A stretch of 64,000 nucleotides of DNA from Sphingomonas sanguinis (GCF_019297835.1 NZ_CP079203.1:4090001-4154000); one strand, 5' to 3'. Shown: positions 53,229 to 62,834, counted from the first letter of the stretch. Notes: generated by a model from the sequence alone, not told the origin. Numbers and translations are program-made.

Positions 53229-56200
53229 GCGAGAGCACCGTCTCCGGCAAGGTAAGGCTGAGCAGGAAACGCCCGTCGATGGCTTTGCGGTCCAACTCCG
53301 CGCCCAATTGGCGTGAAGACGTCTGGACGAGCAGCGTGCCGAAGCCCTTGGTCCCGGTCTCGTCGGGCACCTGCCCGCCGGTTTCGGTCCATTCGAGCCG
53401 GAGCTTGCCGTCCGCCAGCGCCCAGCACACCGCCAGCTCGCCCGATGGCTGGGCGAGTGCGCCATATTTGACCGAATTGGTCGCCCATTCGTGCAGGATC
53501 AGCGCCAGCGGTGACAGGCAGCGGCGATCGACCAGGAGCGGCGGTCCGTCGATGGTGATGGTCGACTGCCCGCTATAGGGAGCGATCGTCGCCTCGACGA
53601 GCGCGGCCAGCGGGATCGCCTGCTGCTCCCCCGCGGGCGAGGCGAGCGAATGGGCGCGGCCCAGGGTCGCGATCCGCTCGCGCACATCGTCGGCCATCTC
53701 GGTCACGTCGTCATGCGAGCGCGACGCCGCCGAGACGATGCCGGAGATGATCGCGAACAGGTTCTTCACCCGGTGGTTCATCTCGCGCAGCATCAGCTCG
53801 CGCGTCTCGGCGATGGCATATTCGGCGGTAACGTCGATCGACACACCGACCATCCGGTGCGGCGCCGAGGCGGTGACGACCCGGCCGAACCCCTTGATCC
53901 AGCGTTCCTTGCCGTTCAGGTCGAGCCGGAACGTCATTTCGAAATCGCCGCGCCCCGCCATCGCCTCGGCCAGTGCCAGCTCGACGCCGGGCCGGTCTTC
54001 GGGGACGATCCGGTCGAATACCTGATGCACCTGGTCCGCGCTGTCGTGAGCGCCGAAGCCGAACAGGTGGCGGCCGGTTTCGTCCAGGAAGATCTCGCCG
54101 GTGCCGCCGCGATATTCCCACACACCGATGCCGCCCGCCTTGATGGCAAGGTCCAGCCGCTCGCGCTCGGCGGCCAGCTCGCGCTCCAGGCTCAGCGCGT
54201 CGGTGATGTCGGTCAGGACCAATGTCGCGCCGTCGATCCCGTCGCCCTGCGTACGATAGGGCAGAACGCGCAGCGACAAGGTGCGCCCGCCGTCGCGCGT
54301 CGTCACCCGCTGCTGCATCGAGGCGCCGCCGCCCGCGACCTGCGCCGCGCCGTCGAGATAGTCGGTCGTCGCCAGCCGGGTCGAGACATCGGCCAGCAAC
54401 CGCCCCCGGTCGCTGGGCTGCAGCGGGAAGATGGCCCGTGCCGCCTCGGTATAGCTCCGAATCCGCAGGTTGCGGTCGAGCACGACCACCGCGAGATCGG
54501 TCGATTCGAAGAAATTGCGCAGATCGGAATTGGCGACGGTCAGCTGGTCGACCTTGGTCTTCAGCTCGTCATTGACGGTCGACAGTTCCTCGTTGGTCGA
54601 TTGAAGCTCCTCGTTCATCGACATCATTTCTTCGTTGGAGCTTTTCAGCTCCTCATTCGCCGTCTCCAGCTCCTCGACCGTCGAGCGCAGCCGGTGGCGG
54701 GTCAGGCGTAGTTCGTCCTCCAGCGCCTCGATATGGTCGTCGCCCGGCTCCAGATCGGCGAGGTCGCTCGCCTCGACCGGGCTGAACGGCGCGGAGTCGC
54801 GGAACAGGAACAGCAGCGATCCGTCGGTCAGGGGATCGCAGATCACCTCGACCTTCTGGACGCCGAACTCGGTCGTCACCGCCACGTCGCGCGCCGCGAT
54901 CCGCTTGCGCGCGTCGCGGGCCTGGCGGAGCATCGGGCCGATCACCTCGCGCAGGCCGGGGCGGGCCAGCGTGATCGCGCTCGATCCGCCCGCGCGGGTG
55001 ACGGGGAAGTTGAAATAGCGGCTCAGCCGACCGAACGCGGCCAGGATGCCGCCGTCCTGGTCCACCACCATGCTGGGCGGGGAATAGCGGTCGACGATGC
55101 GGCGCATCGCCGTGCTCTCGTCGCCGCTGGGCGTATTCCCGTCGCGCTCGCCCCGCTCGCCGCGCCGACGCGGGCTGTTGTGGCTCCTGTTGCCGGGCAG
55201 ATCGATGGGATAGGAGGGGGAACCGGGCGACCGCTCGAACAGCCGCGCATGGCCGTCGATCGCGGGAAAGAGATGCTCGAACCGCCCGACGCTCTCGGAC
55301 GGACCCAGGAACAGATAGCCGCCGGGCCGCAGCGCATAATGGAGCAGCGGCAGCACCGATTGCTGCAACCGGTCGTCGAAATAGATCAGCAGGTTACGGC
55401 ACGATACCAAGTCGATCCGCGAAAAGGGTGGGTCCTTGACCAGGCTGTGGTTGGAAAAGCGGATCATGTCGCGGATCGGCGCGGCGATGCTGAATCGCTC
55501 GGCGTGCGGCATGGTGTAGCGTTCGCGCAGATGGGCCGGAATATCGGCCATGGCGGAGGCTGGATAGCTGCCCTCGCGCGCGATCTGGAGCATCTGCTCG
55601 TCGATGTCGGTGGCGAAGATCTGCACCGCCAGCGGCTGTCCGGTTTCGCGTGCGGCCTCGGCGAACAGCATCGCGATGCTGTACGCTTCCTCGCCGCTGG
55701 AGCAGCCGGGAATCCAGACGCGGATATCCTCGTCCGGATCGCGCCCGCGCGTCAGCGGCTCGACCGCCTTGGTGCGCAGCGTCTCGAACAGTTCGGCATC
55801 GCGGAAGAAACGGGTGACGTTGATCAGCAGGTCGCGGAACAGCGCCTCGCACTCGTCCGCATCGCTCTTGACCCGCGCCAGATAGGCCGAGCCGGTGCCG
55901 ATGCCCAGAACGTGCATCCGCCGCTCGACCCGGCGGACCAGCGTGGTGCGCTTATAGCCCGAAAAGTCGTGCCCGACCGCGTTGCGCAGCACCCGGCACA
56001 GATCGTCGATATGATCGGCGACGACCTCGGCCTCCTGCTCCTTCGGCTCGCCCATGCGGCGCGCGAAAAAGGCGTGGAGGCAGTCGAGGATCTCGCCGGG
56101 ATGCTTGACGAAATCGACGAGGCCCGTGCCGACCGCCGACAGGGGCATCCCGTCATAGCGCGCGCTTTCGGGTTTCTGGACGACGCTGACCCCGCCATTC

Positions 56201-56673
56201 TCCTTGATCGCACGCAGCCCGGTGGTGCCGTCCGCGCCGGTGCCCGACAGGATGACGCAGGCGGCGTTGGCCTGCTGGTCGCTGGCCAGCGACAGGAAGA
56301 AGTCGTCGATCGGGCGACGCAGCCCGCGCGGCTGGATGAAGTCGGTCAGCTCCAGCACGCCGCCGCGAATGGCCAGGCCCCGGCCGGGCGGGATGATATA
56401 GACGCGGTCGGCCTCGATCCGCTCCGACCCCTCGCACTGGCGCACTTCCAGATTGGTGTGCCGGTCGAGCAGCTGGGCGAGCATGGATTCGTGATTGGGG
56501 TCGAGATGCTGGACGACGACGAACGCCATGCCGGTCGGCGCACGCGCCGGGGTCAGCATTTCGCGAAGCGCCTCCAGCCCGCCGGCCGATGCGCCGATGC
56601 CGACCACGGGCACCGGGGCGATGCCGTTATCCTGACGCGGAGTGGGCTGCGGAGCCTCGGCGTCCGCGCTCAT
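53221..56673 (-). CDS. CheB-CheR-PAS-HWE histidine kinase hybrid
   Basis: A 1150-residue cytoplasmic multidomain protein. CheB methylesterase at about 20-205 keeps its triad (GIGASAGGLEAL Ser, VVQHLDPNH His, LSGTGADGTTG Asp). CheR methyltransferase at about 225-490 has LLINVTRFFRD, WIPGCSSGEEAYSIAML and RNLLIYFD. A coiled coil (about 645-715, ELETANEELKSSNEEMMSMN...) leads to two PAS domains and an HWE kinase (MNHRVKNLFAIISGI, HEWATNSVKYGAL, LEWTETGG). It starts by ATGA overlap with the LOV gene and ends 8 bases into the response regulator gene. No chemotaxis receptor is nearby, so its methylation partner is unknown. Confidence 0.92.
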   Translation of the reverse strand: MSADAEAPQPTPRQDNGIAPVPVVGIGASAGGLEALREMLTPARAPTGMAFVVVQHLDPNHESMLAQLLDRHTNLEVRQCEGSERIEADRVYIIPPGRGLAIRGGVLELTDFIQPRGLRRPIDDFFLSLASDQQANAACVILSGTGADGTTGLRAIKENGGVSVVQKPESARYDGMPLSAVGTGLVDFVKHPGEILDCLHAFFARRMGEPKEQEAEVVADHIDDLCRVLRNAVGHDFSGYKRTTLVRRVERRMHVLGIGTGSAYLARVKSDADECEALFRDLLINVTRFFRDAELFETLRTKAVEPLTRGRDPDEDIRVWIPGCSSGEEAYSIAMLFAEAARETGQPLAVQIFATDIDEQMLQIAREGSYPASAMADIPAHLRERYTMPHAERFSIAAPIRDMIRFSNHSLVKDPPFSRIDLVSCRNLLIYFDDRLQQSVLPLLHYALRPGGYLFLGPSESVGRFEHLFPAIDGHARLFERSPGSPSYPIDLPGNRSHNSPRRRGERGERDGNTPSGDESTAMRRIVDRYSPPSMVVDQDGGILAAFGRLSRYFNFPVTRAGGSSAITLARPGLREVIGPMLRQARDARKRIAARDVAVTTEFGVQKVEVICDPLTDGSLLFLFRDSAPFSPVEASDLADLEPGDDHIEALEDELRLTRHRLRSTVEELETANEELKSSNEEMMSMNEELQSTNEELSTVNDELKTKVDQLTVANSDLRNFFESTDLAVVVLDRNLRIRSYTEAARAIFPLQPSDRGRLLADVSTRLATTDYLDGAAQVAGGGASMQQRVTTRDGGRTLSLRVLPYRTQGDGIDGATLVLTDITDALSLERELAAERERLDLAIKAGGIGVWEYRGGTGEIFLDETGRHLFGFGAHDSADQVHQVFDRIVPEDRPGVELALAEAMAGRGDFEMTFRLDLNGKERWIKGFGRVVTASAPHRMVGVSIDVTAEYAIAETRELMLREMNHRVKNLFAIISGIVSAASRSHDDVTEMADDVRERIATLGRAHSLASPAGEQQAIPLAALVEATIAPYSGQSTITIDGPPLLVDRRCLSPLALILHEWATNSVKYGALAQPSGELAVCWALADGKLRLEWTETGGQVPDETGTKGFGTLLVQTSSRQLGAELDRKAIDGRFLLSLTLPETVLSHD

Positions 56674-57260
56674 GGAAAGGCGGCCCGGTCTAGGTCCGAC
56701 AAGGTCAGCTTGGCCTGGGCGATGGTCGCGGCGGTGTTGGCGATCGCGGTCAGCGACCCCTCCAGCACGATGCCGCTTTCCGCCAGGATCGGGGTCAGTT
56801 TGCCCAGGGTCCGGCCCAGTTCCGCGTCATAGGCGGCCAGTCGTTCGGGCTGGGAGCGGCTGACGTCGAACTGTGACGCGAAGATATAAGGCATTTTGCC
56901 GCCCAGCTGGCGCAGCTTCGACATGTAGAGCAGATTGACGAACGGCGAGCCGTCCTTGCGGAAGTTGATCAACATCGTGCGGACATTCGACTGGCGATCA
57001 TTGGCCAGGAACTCGCGAATCCGTTCGCGCGCCTCTTCGTTATCGGCATCACGCTGGAGCATCCGGCAGTTCTGCCCGACCACATCCTCGCTGGTATAGC
57101 CGGTCAGCTCGCGAAAGCCGTGATTGATGAAGATCAAGGGATTGTCGTCGCGCGCATCGGCCAGCGCCAAGGCGATGGGGGACTGGTCCAGATAGGCGGC
57201 CAGATGACTCGGAATTTCAGTATCGTGCACGAAATCTGGCTCCATGACGCGCATTCGCAT
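56670..57260 (-). CDS. short LOV blue-light sensor protein
   Basis: A 196-residue soluble protein. ATG at 57260 is chosen because GGAGGGGA stands 8 bases ahead. The LOV (PAS) core at about 25-140 has FINHGFRELTGY, the flavin loop GQNCRMLQRD with the photoactive Cys65, LINFRKDGSPFVNLLYMSKL and the signalling Gln in FASQFDVS. A helical C-terminal part (about 145-196) has no known output domain. Known role of such domains: FMN-Cys adduct formation in blue light. Its stop overlaps the kinase start, so it likely feeds light information to the hybrid kinase. An upstream start at 57314 is less likely. Confidence 0.9.
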   Translation of the reverse strand: MRMRVMEPDFVHDTEIPSHLAAYLDQSPIALALADARDDNPLIFINHGFRELTGYTSEDVVGQNCRMLQRDADNEEARERIREFLANDRQSNVRTMLINFRKDGSPFVNLLYMSKLRQLGGKMPYIFASQFDVSRSQPERLAAYDAELGRTLGKLTPILAESGIVLEGSLTAIANTAATIAQAKLTLSDLDRAAFP

Positions 57261-57362
57261 GGCGTCTTCCCCTCCGCAAGTGCCGGTATGCCCGGCCTCC
57301 CCCAAAAACTTCACATGGATAAACCCGCCAGGACGCCCTGACGTTCCCGCCGCGCGCTCAAA

Positions 57363-59249
57363 TCATTGCGGGGACGGAACGGGCGAGGGGGCGTTGGGCA
57401 CCGGGCGCGGCCCCAGCCAAGCCTGGCGGAAGCGGGCCTGATCAGGCGTCAGCGGCTGGCCGATGCTTTCGTTCGTCACCACCTCGATCGTCGGGTCGGC
57501 AACCAGCGTCAGGGTGGTGCTGCGTTCACCGCCGCGCTGGCGATAGACGATCGGGATGCGGTCGCCGGGCGCGTGGCGCGACAGGATCGCGGTCCAGGCC
57601 TGCTGATCGGTCACCGGTCGGCCATCGACGCTGACGATCTGGTCGCCCTTGTCCACTCCGGCGTCATAGAGCGGCGTGCCCGGCATGGTCGCGACCGTCA
57701 TTCCCATGCCGCCCTCGACCGGCCCCGGCATAGCGCCCGCCCAGGCCGCCTTCGGGTTCTTCTGGCGCAGGGTCAGCCCGGCCTGGGCCAGCAGCGGCGC
57801 GAAATCGGGCAGGCCGCTGGCGGTGATGCTGCGCGCGAAGAAGCGATCGGCAAAGCCCTGATCGCCCGTCACCTGCGCCAGCGCGACGCGCAGATCGTCG
57901 GGGCGATAGCTGCGCTCGGGCTTGCCGAAACTGCGCCAGAGCTGGCGCATGTAATCGTCCAGCGTCAGCTGCGGGAAGCGCTGCCGCAGCTCCATGTCGA
58001 GCGCCAGCGCGATGACCGCGCCATAGGGATAATAGGAGAAGAAGATGTTCGGGTTGGTCGGGTCGATCGACTGCGCCGCATCCACGAAGGGCGCGCGCAG
58101 GCTCATTTCCTGCGGTCCGCCATAGCGCCGCGCCGGGGAATTGATGAGCGCGTTCAGCGTGCCCGACAGCTGGGCGACATAATCCTCGACCGGCATCTCG
58201 CCCGCGCGGACCACCGCGAGCGGGCCGTAATATTGGGTGAAGCCCTCGGCCAGCCACAGCGACGGCGTGGCATTGGCGCGGGTAAAGTCGAACGGCTCCA
58301 ACTCGGCCGGGCGGATGCGCTCGACATTCCAGCTGTGGAAGAATTCGTGGCTGAGCGTCTGAATCTGCGAGAATTTGCCCGCCGCCAGCGAGCGCGCCTG
58401 GCTGATGACCGTGGAGTTGCGATGCTCCATGCCGTCGCCGCTGATCTGCGGCATGTAATCGGCCAGGAAGGTGTAGGTGCCATAGTCATAGGCGGGTGTC
58501 TCGCCGAAGATCGCGATCTGCTGCGCCACGACCTTCTGCGCCATCGCCGCGAAACGGTCGAGATCGGCGGCGCTGCCGTCATGATGGACGGTCAGGCGGA
58601 TCGTGTAGGTCTTCGCCCCGTTCGCGACGGTCCAGTGCCGCTCGTCCCAGGCGGACAGCTCGACGGGGCTGTCCATGAAATATTGCAGGTCGCGCGCGGT
58701 GAAGACGGTCGGGTCGTTCGTCGGGGCCAGCTGCGTGGCGATCTTCCAACCGGCCTGGGGGTGGAAGCGGACGCGGATCGGCCGCGTGCTCTGCCCGACC
58801 GCCCACAGGAAGGTTGCGGGGATGTTCAGCCGGGCATGGGTCGGATCGATCTGCGCATAGGTGCCGTCGCCCCGGTCGCCGAACAGCGTGTAGCGCACCG
58901 TCACGGTGCCGTCATGGCCAGCGACCGTCCAGCCATAGGGGTCGGTCCGCTCGACGGTCAGCGGCTTGCCTGCGCCGTCGACGGCGGACACCGAATAGAC
59001 GTTCTTGGCGAACTCGTGCAGCGCATAGCGGCCGGGCGACGAACGGGCCATCTGGAAGCGGACGGGGTTGCGGTCGAGCCCGCGATAGGTGACGCTGACC
59101 TGCGCCTCGTGATGCTGGGCGCGGGGGAAGGCGATGTCATATTCGACCGGCGCCTGATTGGCCTGCCGGGCGGGGGCGGTCTGCGCCGCGACCGGCTGCA
59201 TCGCCGTGGTGGCCAGCGCCCACGCCGCCGTCATCGCCAGAAACCGCAT
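57363..59249 (-). CDS. M61-family metallopeptidase (glycyl aminopeptidase type) with PDZ domain
   Basis: A 628-residue exported peptidase. ATG at 59249 follows GAAGGGGA and a signal peptide ends VAAQ. The N-terminal beta domain (VEYDIAFPRAQHHEAQVSVTYRGL) is followed by the catalytic domain with the zinc site HEFFHSWNVERIRP at about 315-328 and the downstream Glu in LWLAEGFTQYYGPL. A PDZ domain lies at about 520-590 (GMTVATMPGTPLYDAGVDKGDQIVSVDGRPV). Length and order match the family. It is separated by 102 bp from the LOV gene on the same strand; joint transcription is possible but not shown. Confidence 0.92.
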   Translation of the reverse strand: MRFLAMTAAWALATTAMQPVAAQTAPARQANQAPVEYDIAFPRAQHHEAQVSVTYRGLDRNPVRFQMARSSPGRYALHEFAKNVYSVSAVDGAGKPLTVERTDPYGWTVAGHDGTVTVRYTLFGDRGDGTYAQIDPTHARLNIPATFLWAVGQSTRPIRVRFHPQAGWKIATQLAPTNDPTVFTARDLQYFMDSPVELSAWDERHWTVANGAKTYTIRLTVHHDGSAADLDRFAAMAQKVVAQQIAIFGETPAYDYGTYTFLADYMPQISGDGMEHRNSTVISQARSLAAGKFSQIQTLSHEFFHSWNVERIRPAELEPFDFTRANATPSLWLAEGFTQYYGPLAVVRAGEMPVEDYVAQLSGTLNALINSPARRYGGPQEMSLRAPFVDAAQSIDPTNPNIFFSYYPYGAVIALALDMELRQRFPQLTLDDYMRQLWRSFGKPERSYRPDDLRVALAQVTGDQGFADRFFARSITASGLPDFAPLLAQAGLTLRQKNPKAAWAGAMPGPVEGGMGMTVATMPGTPLYDAGVDKGDQIVSVDGRPVTDQQAWTAILSRHAPGDRIPIVYRQRGGERSTTLTLVADPTIEVVTNESIGQPLTPDQARFRQAWLGPRPVPNAPSPVPSPQ

Positions 59250-59408
59250 GATATTCCCCTTCGCGCCAACAAGGTCGCGACTTAGGCATGGAGGCGGGCC
59301 AGGGTCCACCGCTTTTCGGGAATAGGCTGATCCGCCGAGAGACGGCCGAATCGCTGCGCCGCCCGCCCCGCAGGGCTGGTCCAGTGATCCGAAATGTCAG
59401 GAAAAATC

Positions 59409-59482
59409 TGGAGGCGCGACCGGGAATCGAACCCGGGTGCAAGGATTTGCAGTCCTCTGCGTCACCACTCCGCCATCGCGCC
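59409..59482 (-). tRNA. tRNA-Cys (GCA)
   Basis: On the minus strand a complete cloverleaf of 74 bases with encoded CCA: acceptor GGCGCGA/TCGCGCC, anticodon loop ACTGCAAAT with GCA, T arm CCGGGTTCGATTCCCGG. The left flank runs toward the M61 peptidase upstream region; the 5' side faces an AT-rich islet. Open frames read through it are not genes. Confidence 0.97.
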
Positions 59483-59658
59483 TCGATGCGTGGGAGGCGG
59501 GCATGTGTGCGGTTTTTCGCGCGGCGTCAACAGGGGAGTACGCAGTCGATTTGAAAAAGTACGCGCTGTTCCTGATATGGCCTGCGGGCGATCGATGCCG
59601 TCGCGGAGGGGTGAAGGCATTGGGTTCCATTGCTTCTCGACGCTTGCTAAACTTCTTC

Positions 59659-60474
59659 ATGCTCATTTCACATCCGGCCCGGCCTGATATTACATATCTC
59701 TTCATCGACGCCGGATGTCTAAGGTCGGTAGTGGAGAAGATAGGCGAGAGATATCTGGGTGATAAAGCCGGTGTGACCGTGAGATACGATGTCTTGCGAG
59801 GTATCCACCAAAAGGCGTTTTACTACGATGCTGTCCCAGCGAGAGAGCATGGTGAAGAGCAGCATATCTGGCTAGAGGGCATCGATCCGCAAATGGCTGC
59901 ACTAAACGCTATCAAGTCAACTGACGGCTTTCATGCTCAGTTAGGTGATCTTCGCGGTAGGAAGGCTCGGCAGAAAAAAGTTGATGTGCAGATAGCGGTT
60001 GATATGTTGCTTCACACTGTTCGGCAGAACATGGAGCGCTGCACCCTAATTGCTGGTGATATTGACTTTCAGCCTCTTCTAGAGGCTTTGGTGCGCGAAG
60101 GTATGTACGTTACATTGTGGCATCCGGATCACGCGGCAGAAGATCTGTTGAACAGTGCTGACAGTTGTATGGCATTAAGTCCAGTGTCGTTAAAATCATG
60201 CCTGTATGGCCCGGACGGATTTTGCTTAATACCAGAAAACAATTGTAACATTCGTCCCCATGATCGGTCAGATGTGCATATGACTTGGAAGGTCGGTACT
60301 AAGCAGCTTGAGGTGTCGAGATTGGGTCATCAGTGGCTGGTCGAAAGCTATGATCCGCTTGCGTCCGCAACGTCGAGCTATATCGTCCACCCGTCCCTTC
60401 GGGTCGCTCTAGCTGCTGCCGAGGATTACTGGCGTATCAAAGTGCCTTCGGAGGTTTACGGTCTGGAGGCTTAA
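59659..60474 (+). CDS. NYN-domain (PIN-like nuclease fold) protein, AT-rich islet
   Basis: A 271-residue protein of the NYN/LabA type. The acidic pattern is intact: Asp in YLFIDAGCL, Asp in AFYYDAV, two Asp in KKVDVQIAVDML and two in LIAGDIDFQPLLEAL, followed by VTLWHP. The last 90 residues (VHMTWKVGTKQLEVSRLGHQWLVESYDP...) match nothing recognised. Codon use is unlike its neighbours, with many A/T third positions (ATA, TTA, AGA). ATG at 59659 is taken because it lies 13 residues before the domain; there is no clear ribosome site, and GTG 59611 is an alternative. Family members are RNases or RNA-binding proteins. Acquisition by transfer is likely. Confidence 0.8.
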   Translation: MLISHPARPDITYLFIDAGCLRSVVEKIGERYLGDKAGVTVRYDVLRGIHQKAFYYDAVPAREHGEEQHIWLEGIDPQMAALNAIKSTDGFHAQLGDLRGRKARQKKVDVQIAVDMLLHTVRQNMERCTLIAGDIDFQPLLEALVREGMYVTLWHPDHAAEDLLNSADSCMALSPVSLKSCLYGPDGFCLIPENNCNIRPHDRSDVHMTWKVGTKQLEVSRLGHQWLVESYDPLASATSSYIVHPSLRVALAAAEDYWRIKVPSEVYGLEA

Positions 60475-60638
60475 ACAAGCGAGCATGGCTCGCAACCAGC
60501 TTTGCGCTCGATTAACAGTCGGGAGCTCACTGTTCATCGATGCTCAACCGCTTGGCGATAGAAGGCCCACGCGATAGAAGCGGCGGGAACCAATTAGTGT
60601 ATTGCACAACTAAAACGGCTGTGCGACAGGGATGGGCG
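60475..60638. other. AT-rich gap between NYN gene and pcm
   Basis: 164 bp with no gene. A small hairpin GCGAG-CATGG-CTCGC at 60479-60493 directly follows the NYN stop but lacks a T run. The right part (CCAATTAGTGTATTGCACAACTAAAACGG) is AT-rich and is the probable pcm-tolC promoter area. Composition returns to the high-GC level at about 60640. Confidence 0.4.
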
Positions 60639-61307
60639 ATGATGACAACCAGCTACGATTCCTCCGATTTCGACGCGATGCGCCATGCCATGGTGGCGAG
60701 CCAGCTGCGCACCACGGCGGTCAGCGACCAGCGTGTCGTCGCCGCGATGGCGCGCGTTCCGCGTGAGGCGTTCGTGCCCGAGGCGCTGCGGCCCGTGGCG
60801 TACCGCGACGGCACGCTGGACCTGGGACAGGGGCGGGCGGTCAATCTGCCGATGGCGACCGGTCGTCTGCTGACCGAGGCGTATCTGGAGGCGGGCGACC
60901 GCGTGCTGCTGATCGGTGCAGGCACCGGCTATACCGCAGCCCTTCTCGCCGGGATCGTGACCCAGGTGATCGCGGTCGAGGAAAATGCCGATCTGGTCGC
61001 CGCCGCGCGCACCGCGTTGGCGGGGGAGACCAAGGTCGAGGTCGTGCAGGGCGCGCTCAATGCCGGGCATGCTGCGGCGGCCCCCTATGACGTGCTGGTC
61101 ATCGACGGCGCGGTCGAGGAACTGCCGACCGTGCTGGTCGAGCAGGTCAAGATCGGCGGCCGGATCGTCACGGGTCTGGTCGAGAACGGCGTCACGCGTC
61201 TGGCGAGCGGTCGCCGGACCGAGGGCGGCCACGGTGTCCGCGCCTTTGCCGATGCCGAATGCACCATCCTGCCGGGCTTTGCCCGTCCTCGCGCCTTCCA
61301 ATTCTGA
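60639..61307 (+). CDS. protein-L-isoaspartate O-methyltransferase family protein
   Basis: A 222-residue SAM-dependent methyltransferase of the PCMT family. It shows the N-terminal helix segment MRHAMVASQLRTTAVSDQRVVAAMARVPREAFVPEALRPVAY, and motif I VLLIGAGTGYTAALLA, with VIAVEENADL and the DVLVIDGAVEELP segment after it. The classic PCMT carries DGS/HGD-type residues before motif I; here NLPMATGRLLTEAYL replaces QPyxVAxM, so the activity may differ from isoaspartate repair. ATG at 60639 is chosen; 60642 is equally possible. Six bases separate it from tolC, a pairing seen widely in alphaproteobacteria. Confidence 0.85.
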   Translation: MMTTSYDSSDFDAMRHAMVASQLRTTAVSDQRVVAAMARVPREAFVPEALRPVAYRDGTLDLGQGRAVNLPMATGRLLTEAYLEAGDRVLLIGAGTGYTAALLAGIVTQVIAVEENADLVAAARTALAGETKVEVVQGALNAGHAAAAPYDVLVIDGAVEELPTVLVEQVKIGGRIVTGLVENGVTRLASGRRTEGGHGVRAFADAECTILPGFARPRAFQF

Positions 61308-61313
61308 GGGACC

Positions 61314-62834
61314 ATGCGCCTGCACCTGACCTCCAGTCTCACCTCCGGCGTTCTGATCGGTTCGGCCCTGCTGCTTGCCGGATCGGCGTCGGCGGAGACG
61401 CTGCGCGAGGCGATGGTGCGGGCGTATCAGACCAACCCGACGATCACCGGCCAGCGCGCCGCCCAGCGCGCGACCGATGAGAATGTGCCGATCGCGAGGT
61501 CGAACGGCCTGCCGTCGCTGCAATCCAATGCGCAGATCATCGACAATATCGTTGTCGCCAACAACAACTTCCTGAACCCGGAACGCGTCGGCACCGGGCA
61601 GGTGCAATTGTCGGTGCCGCTCTATCAGGGCGGTGCGGTCAAGAATGCGGTGCGCGCAGCCGAAACGCGGGTCGATGCGGGCCGGGCGCAGCTGCGCGGG
61701 GTGGAGGCGAACCTCTTCACCAACGTCGTCGCGGCGTACATGAACGTCATCCGCGACGAGGCGATCGTCAATCTCAACACCCGCAACGTCAACGTGCTGG
61801 ACACCAATTTGCGCGCCTCGCGCGATCGGTTTCAGGTCGGCGACTTGACCCGCACCGACGTCGCCCAGTCCGAAGCGCGGCTGGCGCAGGCGCGTGCGCA
61901 GCTTCAGTCGGCGCAGGCGAACTTGATCTCCAGCCGCGAGAATTACGTCAACATCGTCGGGGTCGCGCCCGTCGGCCTGGAGCAGCCGCCCGCGCTTCCC
62001 GCGCTGCCCGCGTCGCCCAACCAGGCGGTGGCGGTCGCGCTCGACCAGAATCCGCAGCTGATCGCCGCGCGGCGCTCGGCGGATGCGACCCGCTATGACA
62101 TCAACGTGGCCCGCGCCAACCGGCTGCCGCGCGTGGCGGCGGTGTCGAGCGGTAACTATTTCAACTATCTGGGCTCGCTGAACGTGCCCAACGTGCCCGT
62201 GTCGGGCGTCAACGCGACGGTCGGCGTGCAGCTGTCCATGCCGCTGTTCCAGGGCGGCCGCCCGGCGGCGCAGGTCCGTCAGGCCGAGGCGCTGCGCGGT
62301 CAGGCGCTGGAGAACGCGACCGGCACCGAGCGTCAGGTCGTGGCGCAGGTCCGTTCCGCCTATGCCGTGTGGCAATCCTCGCAGGAGGTGATCGCCTCGG
62401 CCGAATCGGCGGTGCGCGCCAACTCGCTGTCGCTGGAGGGCGTGCGGGCCGAGAACAGCGTCGGCACCCGCACCGTGCTCGACATCCTGAACGCCGAGCA
62501 GGAACTGCTCAACAGCCAGGTGACGTTGGTGACGGCGCGGCGCGACGCCTATGTCGCGGGCTTCGCGTTGATCGCGGCGATGGGCAATGCCGAGGCGCGC
62601 GACCTGGGGCTGGACGGCGGTTCGCTCTATGATCCGGTCGTCAACTACAAGCGCGTCCGCAACAGGATTAACGACTGGGGCGGCGACGGCGAGCCTGCGC
62701 CGGTCGCCAGCACCACCGCCGGAACCCCCGCCCAGACGGCGGCGATCACCCGTCCGCTCGACCCCGACGTCAACGCCCCTGTTGACAGAAGCCCCGCATT
62801 AACCACAGGTGCGGAGGCGCCAAGCCGGCAATAA
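61314..62834 (+). CDS. tolC: TolC-family outer-membrane efflux protein
   Basis: A 506-residue outer-membrane channel with a signal peptide ending GSASAE. The two TolC halves are ETLREAMVRAYQTNPTITGQRAAQRATDE...QLSVPLYQGGAVKNAVRAAETRV and ALDQNPQLIAARRSADATRYD...QLSMPLFQGGRPAAQVRQAEA, with SLEGVRAENSVGTRTVLDILNAEQELLNSQV near the end. A Pro/Thr/Ala-rich tail of about 60 residues follows. Unlike the TolC at 51414 it is not in an efflux operon, which fits a general channel used by several pumps and type I secretion. Confidence 0.93.
   Translation: MRLHLTSSLTSGVLIGSALLLAGSASAETLREAMVRAYQTNPTITGQRAAQRATDENVPIARSNGLPSLQSNAQIIDNIVVANNNFLNPERVGTGQVQLSVPLYQGGAVKNAVRAAETRVDAGRAQLRGVEANLFTNVVAAYMNVIRDEAIVNLNTRNVNVLDTNLRASRDRFQVGDLTRTDVAQSEARLAQARAQLQSAQANLISSRENYVNIVGVAPVGLEQPPALPALPASPNQAVAVALDQNPQLIAARRSADATRYDINVARANRLPRVAAVSSGNYFNYLGSLNVPNVPVSGVNATVGVQLSMPLFQGGRPAAQVRQAEALRGQALENATGTERQVVAQVRSAYAVWQSSQEVIASAESAVRANSLSLEGVRAENSVGTRTVLDILNAEQELLNSQVTLVTARRDAYVAGFALIAAMGNAEARDLGLDGGSLYDPVVNYKRVRNRINDWGGDGEPAPVASTTAGTPAQTAAITRPLDPDVNAPVDRSPALTTGAEAPSRQ

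Noticed and set aside
59409-59482. tRNA-Cys as attachment site of an integrated island
   Set aside because: The AT-rich islet is on the 5' side of the tRNA, and no integrase or repeat of the tRNA 3' end was found.
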